Positions 4,906 through 5,176 of a stretch of 5,176 bases of DNA are shown here, piece by piece. Source of the stretch: Legionellales bacterium UBA5158 (GTDB lineage Bacteria; Pseudomonadota; Gammaproteobacteria; DSM-16500). The DNA is taken from assembly GCA_002413665.1 (NCBI GenBank), contig DHXK01000143.1:1-5176 (forward strand), written 5' to 3'. A program made the translations under genes and the position numbers. Positions within the stretch are counted from its first letter, which is position 1; the number at the start of each line of letters is the position of its first letter. Below the pieces are notes generated by a model, which was given only the letters and a program-made list of their open reading frames with translations, was not told the DNA's origin and did not search any database.

Positions 4906-5176
4906 TGGCTGCTAATATCATTGATGCAAGGCTTGAAATCTACACTTCTAATACGATAGAAGATGAAGAACATGCGCTTAAAGAAATCTTACAGGAGATA
5001 GCTCTTTATGGCCTTGCAAACGCTAATTTTTTTGATAAAGCCATTTTTCAAGGTGGGTCAGCACTTCGAATTTTATATGGATTACCACGCTTTTCTGAAG
5101 ATCTAGATTTTATATTAAAAGTTCCAGATCCTCACTTTAAGTGGGAACCTTACATGGATGCAATTATTGCTACATG
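4905..5176 (+). CDS. abiEii: Second AbiEii-type nucleotidyltransferase toxin, N-terminal part
   Basis: The frame from ATG 4905-4907 is open to the window edge, giving 90 complete codons. It contains the AbiEii-family nucleotidyltransferase core: FQGGSALRILYGLPRFSEDL followed by DF (residues 48-69), that is, the GGS loop with catalytic acids D66 and D68. The preceding helix (EHALKEILQEIALYGLA) is typical of the family. Its start overlaps the antitoxin stop by one base, and AAAGGAA (4887-4893) provides a ribosome site about 11 bases upstream. Compared with the toxin at 2323-3174 it has GGS rather than GGT and a different N-terminus, so the two are divergent paralogues. The C-terminal half, including the later catalytic and RDLYDL-type motifs, lies beyond the window, so intactness cannot be judged. 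Confidence 0.9.
   Translation, partial: MAANIIDARLEIYTSNTIEDEEHALKEILQEIALYGLANANFFDKAIFQGGSALRILYGLPRFSEDLDFILKVPDPHFKWEPYMDAIIAT

Overview
The window looks like the end of a draft contig from an AT-rich bacterium (mid-to-high 30s % GC by eye, not counted). The first 31 bases are not genomic: they are Illumina Nextera (Tn5 tagmentation) adapter. The remnant genes, a conjugation coupling protein of the TraD class, an ISL3-family transposase tail and a COG3636-type HigA antitoxin, are common in mobile-element-rich proteobacteria such as Legionellales or other host-associated lineages. I cannot fix the taxon from this sequence.

Left part (1-2322) is mostly genetic debris. After the adapter comes the C-terminal ~105 codons of a TraD-like coupling ATPase on the minus strand, cut off at about position 372. 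Next to the cut is a good sigma70-type promoter driving a 146-residue TPR-like protein of unknown function on the plus strand. Then follow an ISL3 transposase C-terminal remnant, a 16-bp perfect inverted repeat with a 19-base loop, an unknown minus-strand reading frame interrupted by one amber codon, and a decayed HigB/HigA-type toxin-antitoxin operon. In that operon the toxin is reduced to its tail with a premature stop, and the antitoxin has an apparent one-base frameshift near its N-terminus.

Right part (2323-5176) holds two type IV (AbiE-family) toxin-antitoxin operons arranged head to head. On the minus strand, an AbiEi-type antitoxin/regulator (3178-4029) is followed after 3 bases by an intact AbiEii-type nucleotidyltransferase toxin (2323-3174). 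On the plus strand, a different, shorter AbiEi-type antitoxin (4255-4905) overlaps by one base an AbiEii-type toxin (4905 onward) that runs off the window. The 225-base divergent intergenic region contains a perfect TATAAT box for the minus operon, three related ~25-base AT-rich direct repeats that could be antitoxin operators, and a 12-bp palindrome just before the plus-strand start.

Overall it reads as a transfer-element or defence-island scar: conjugation and transposition genes are broken, one type II system is dying, and the two AbiE modules appear intact as far as visible. Whether the two AbiE systems cross-regulate through their shared intergenic region is the most interesting open question.
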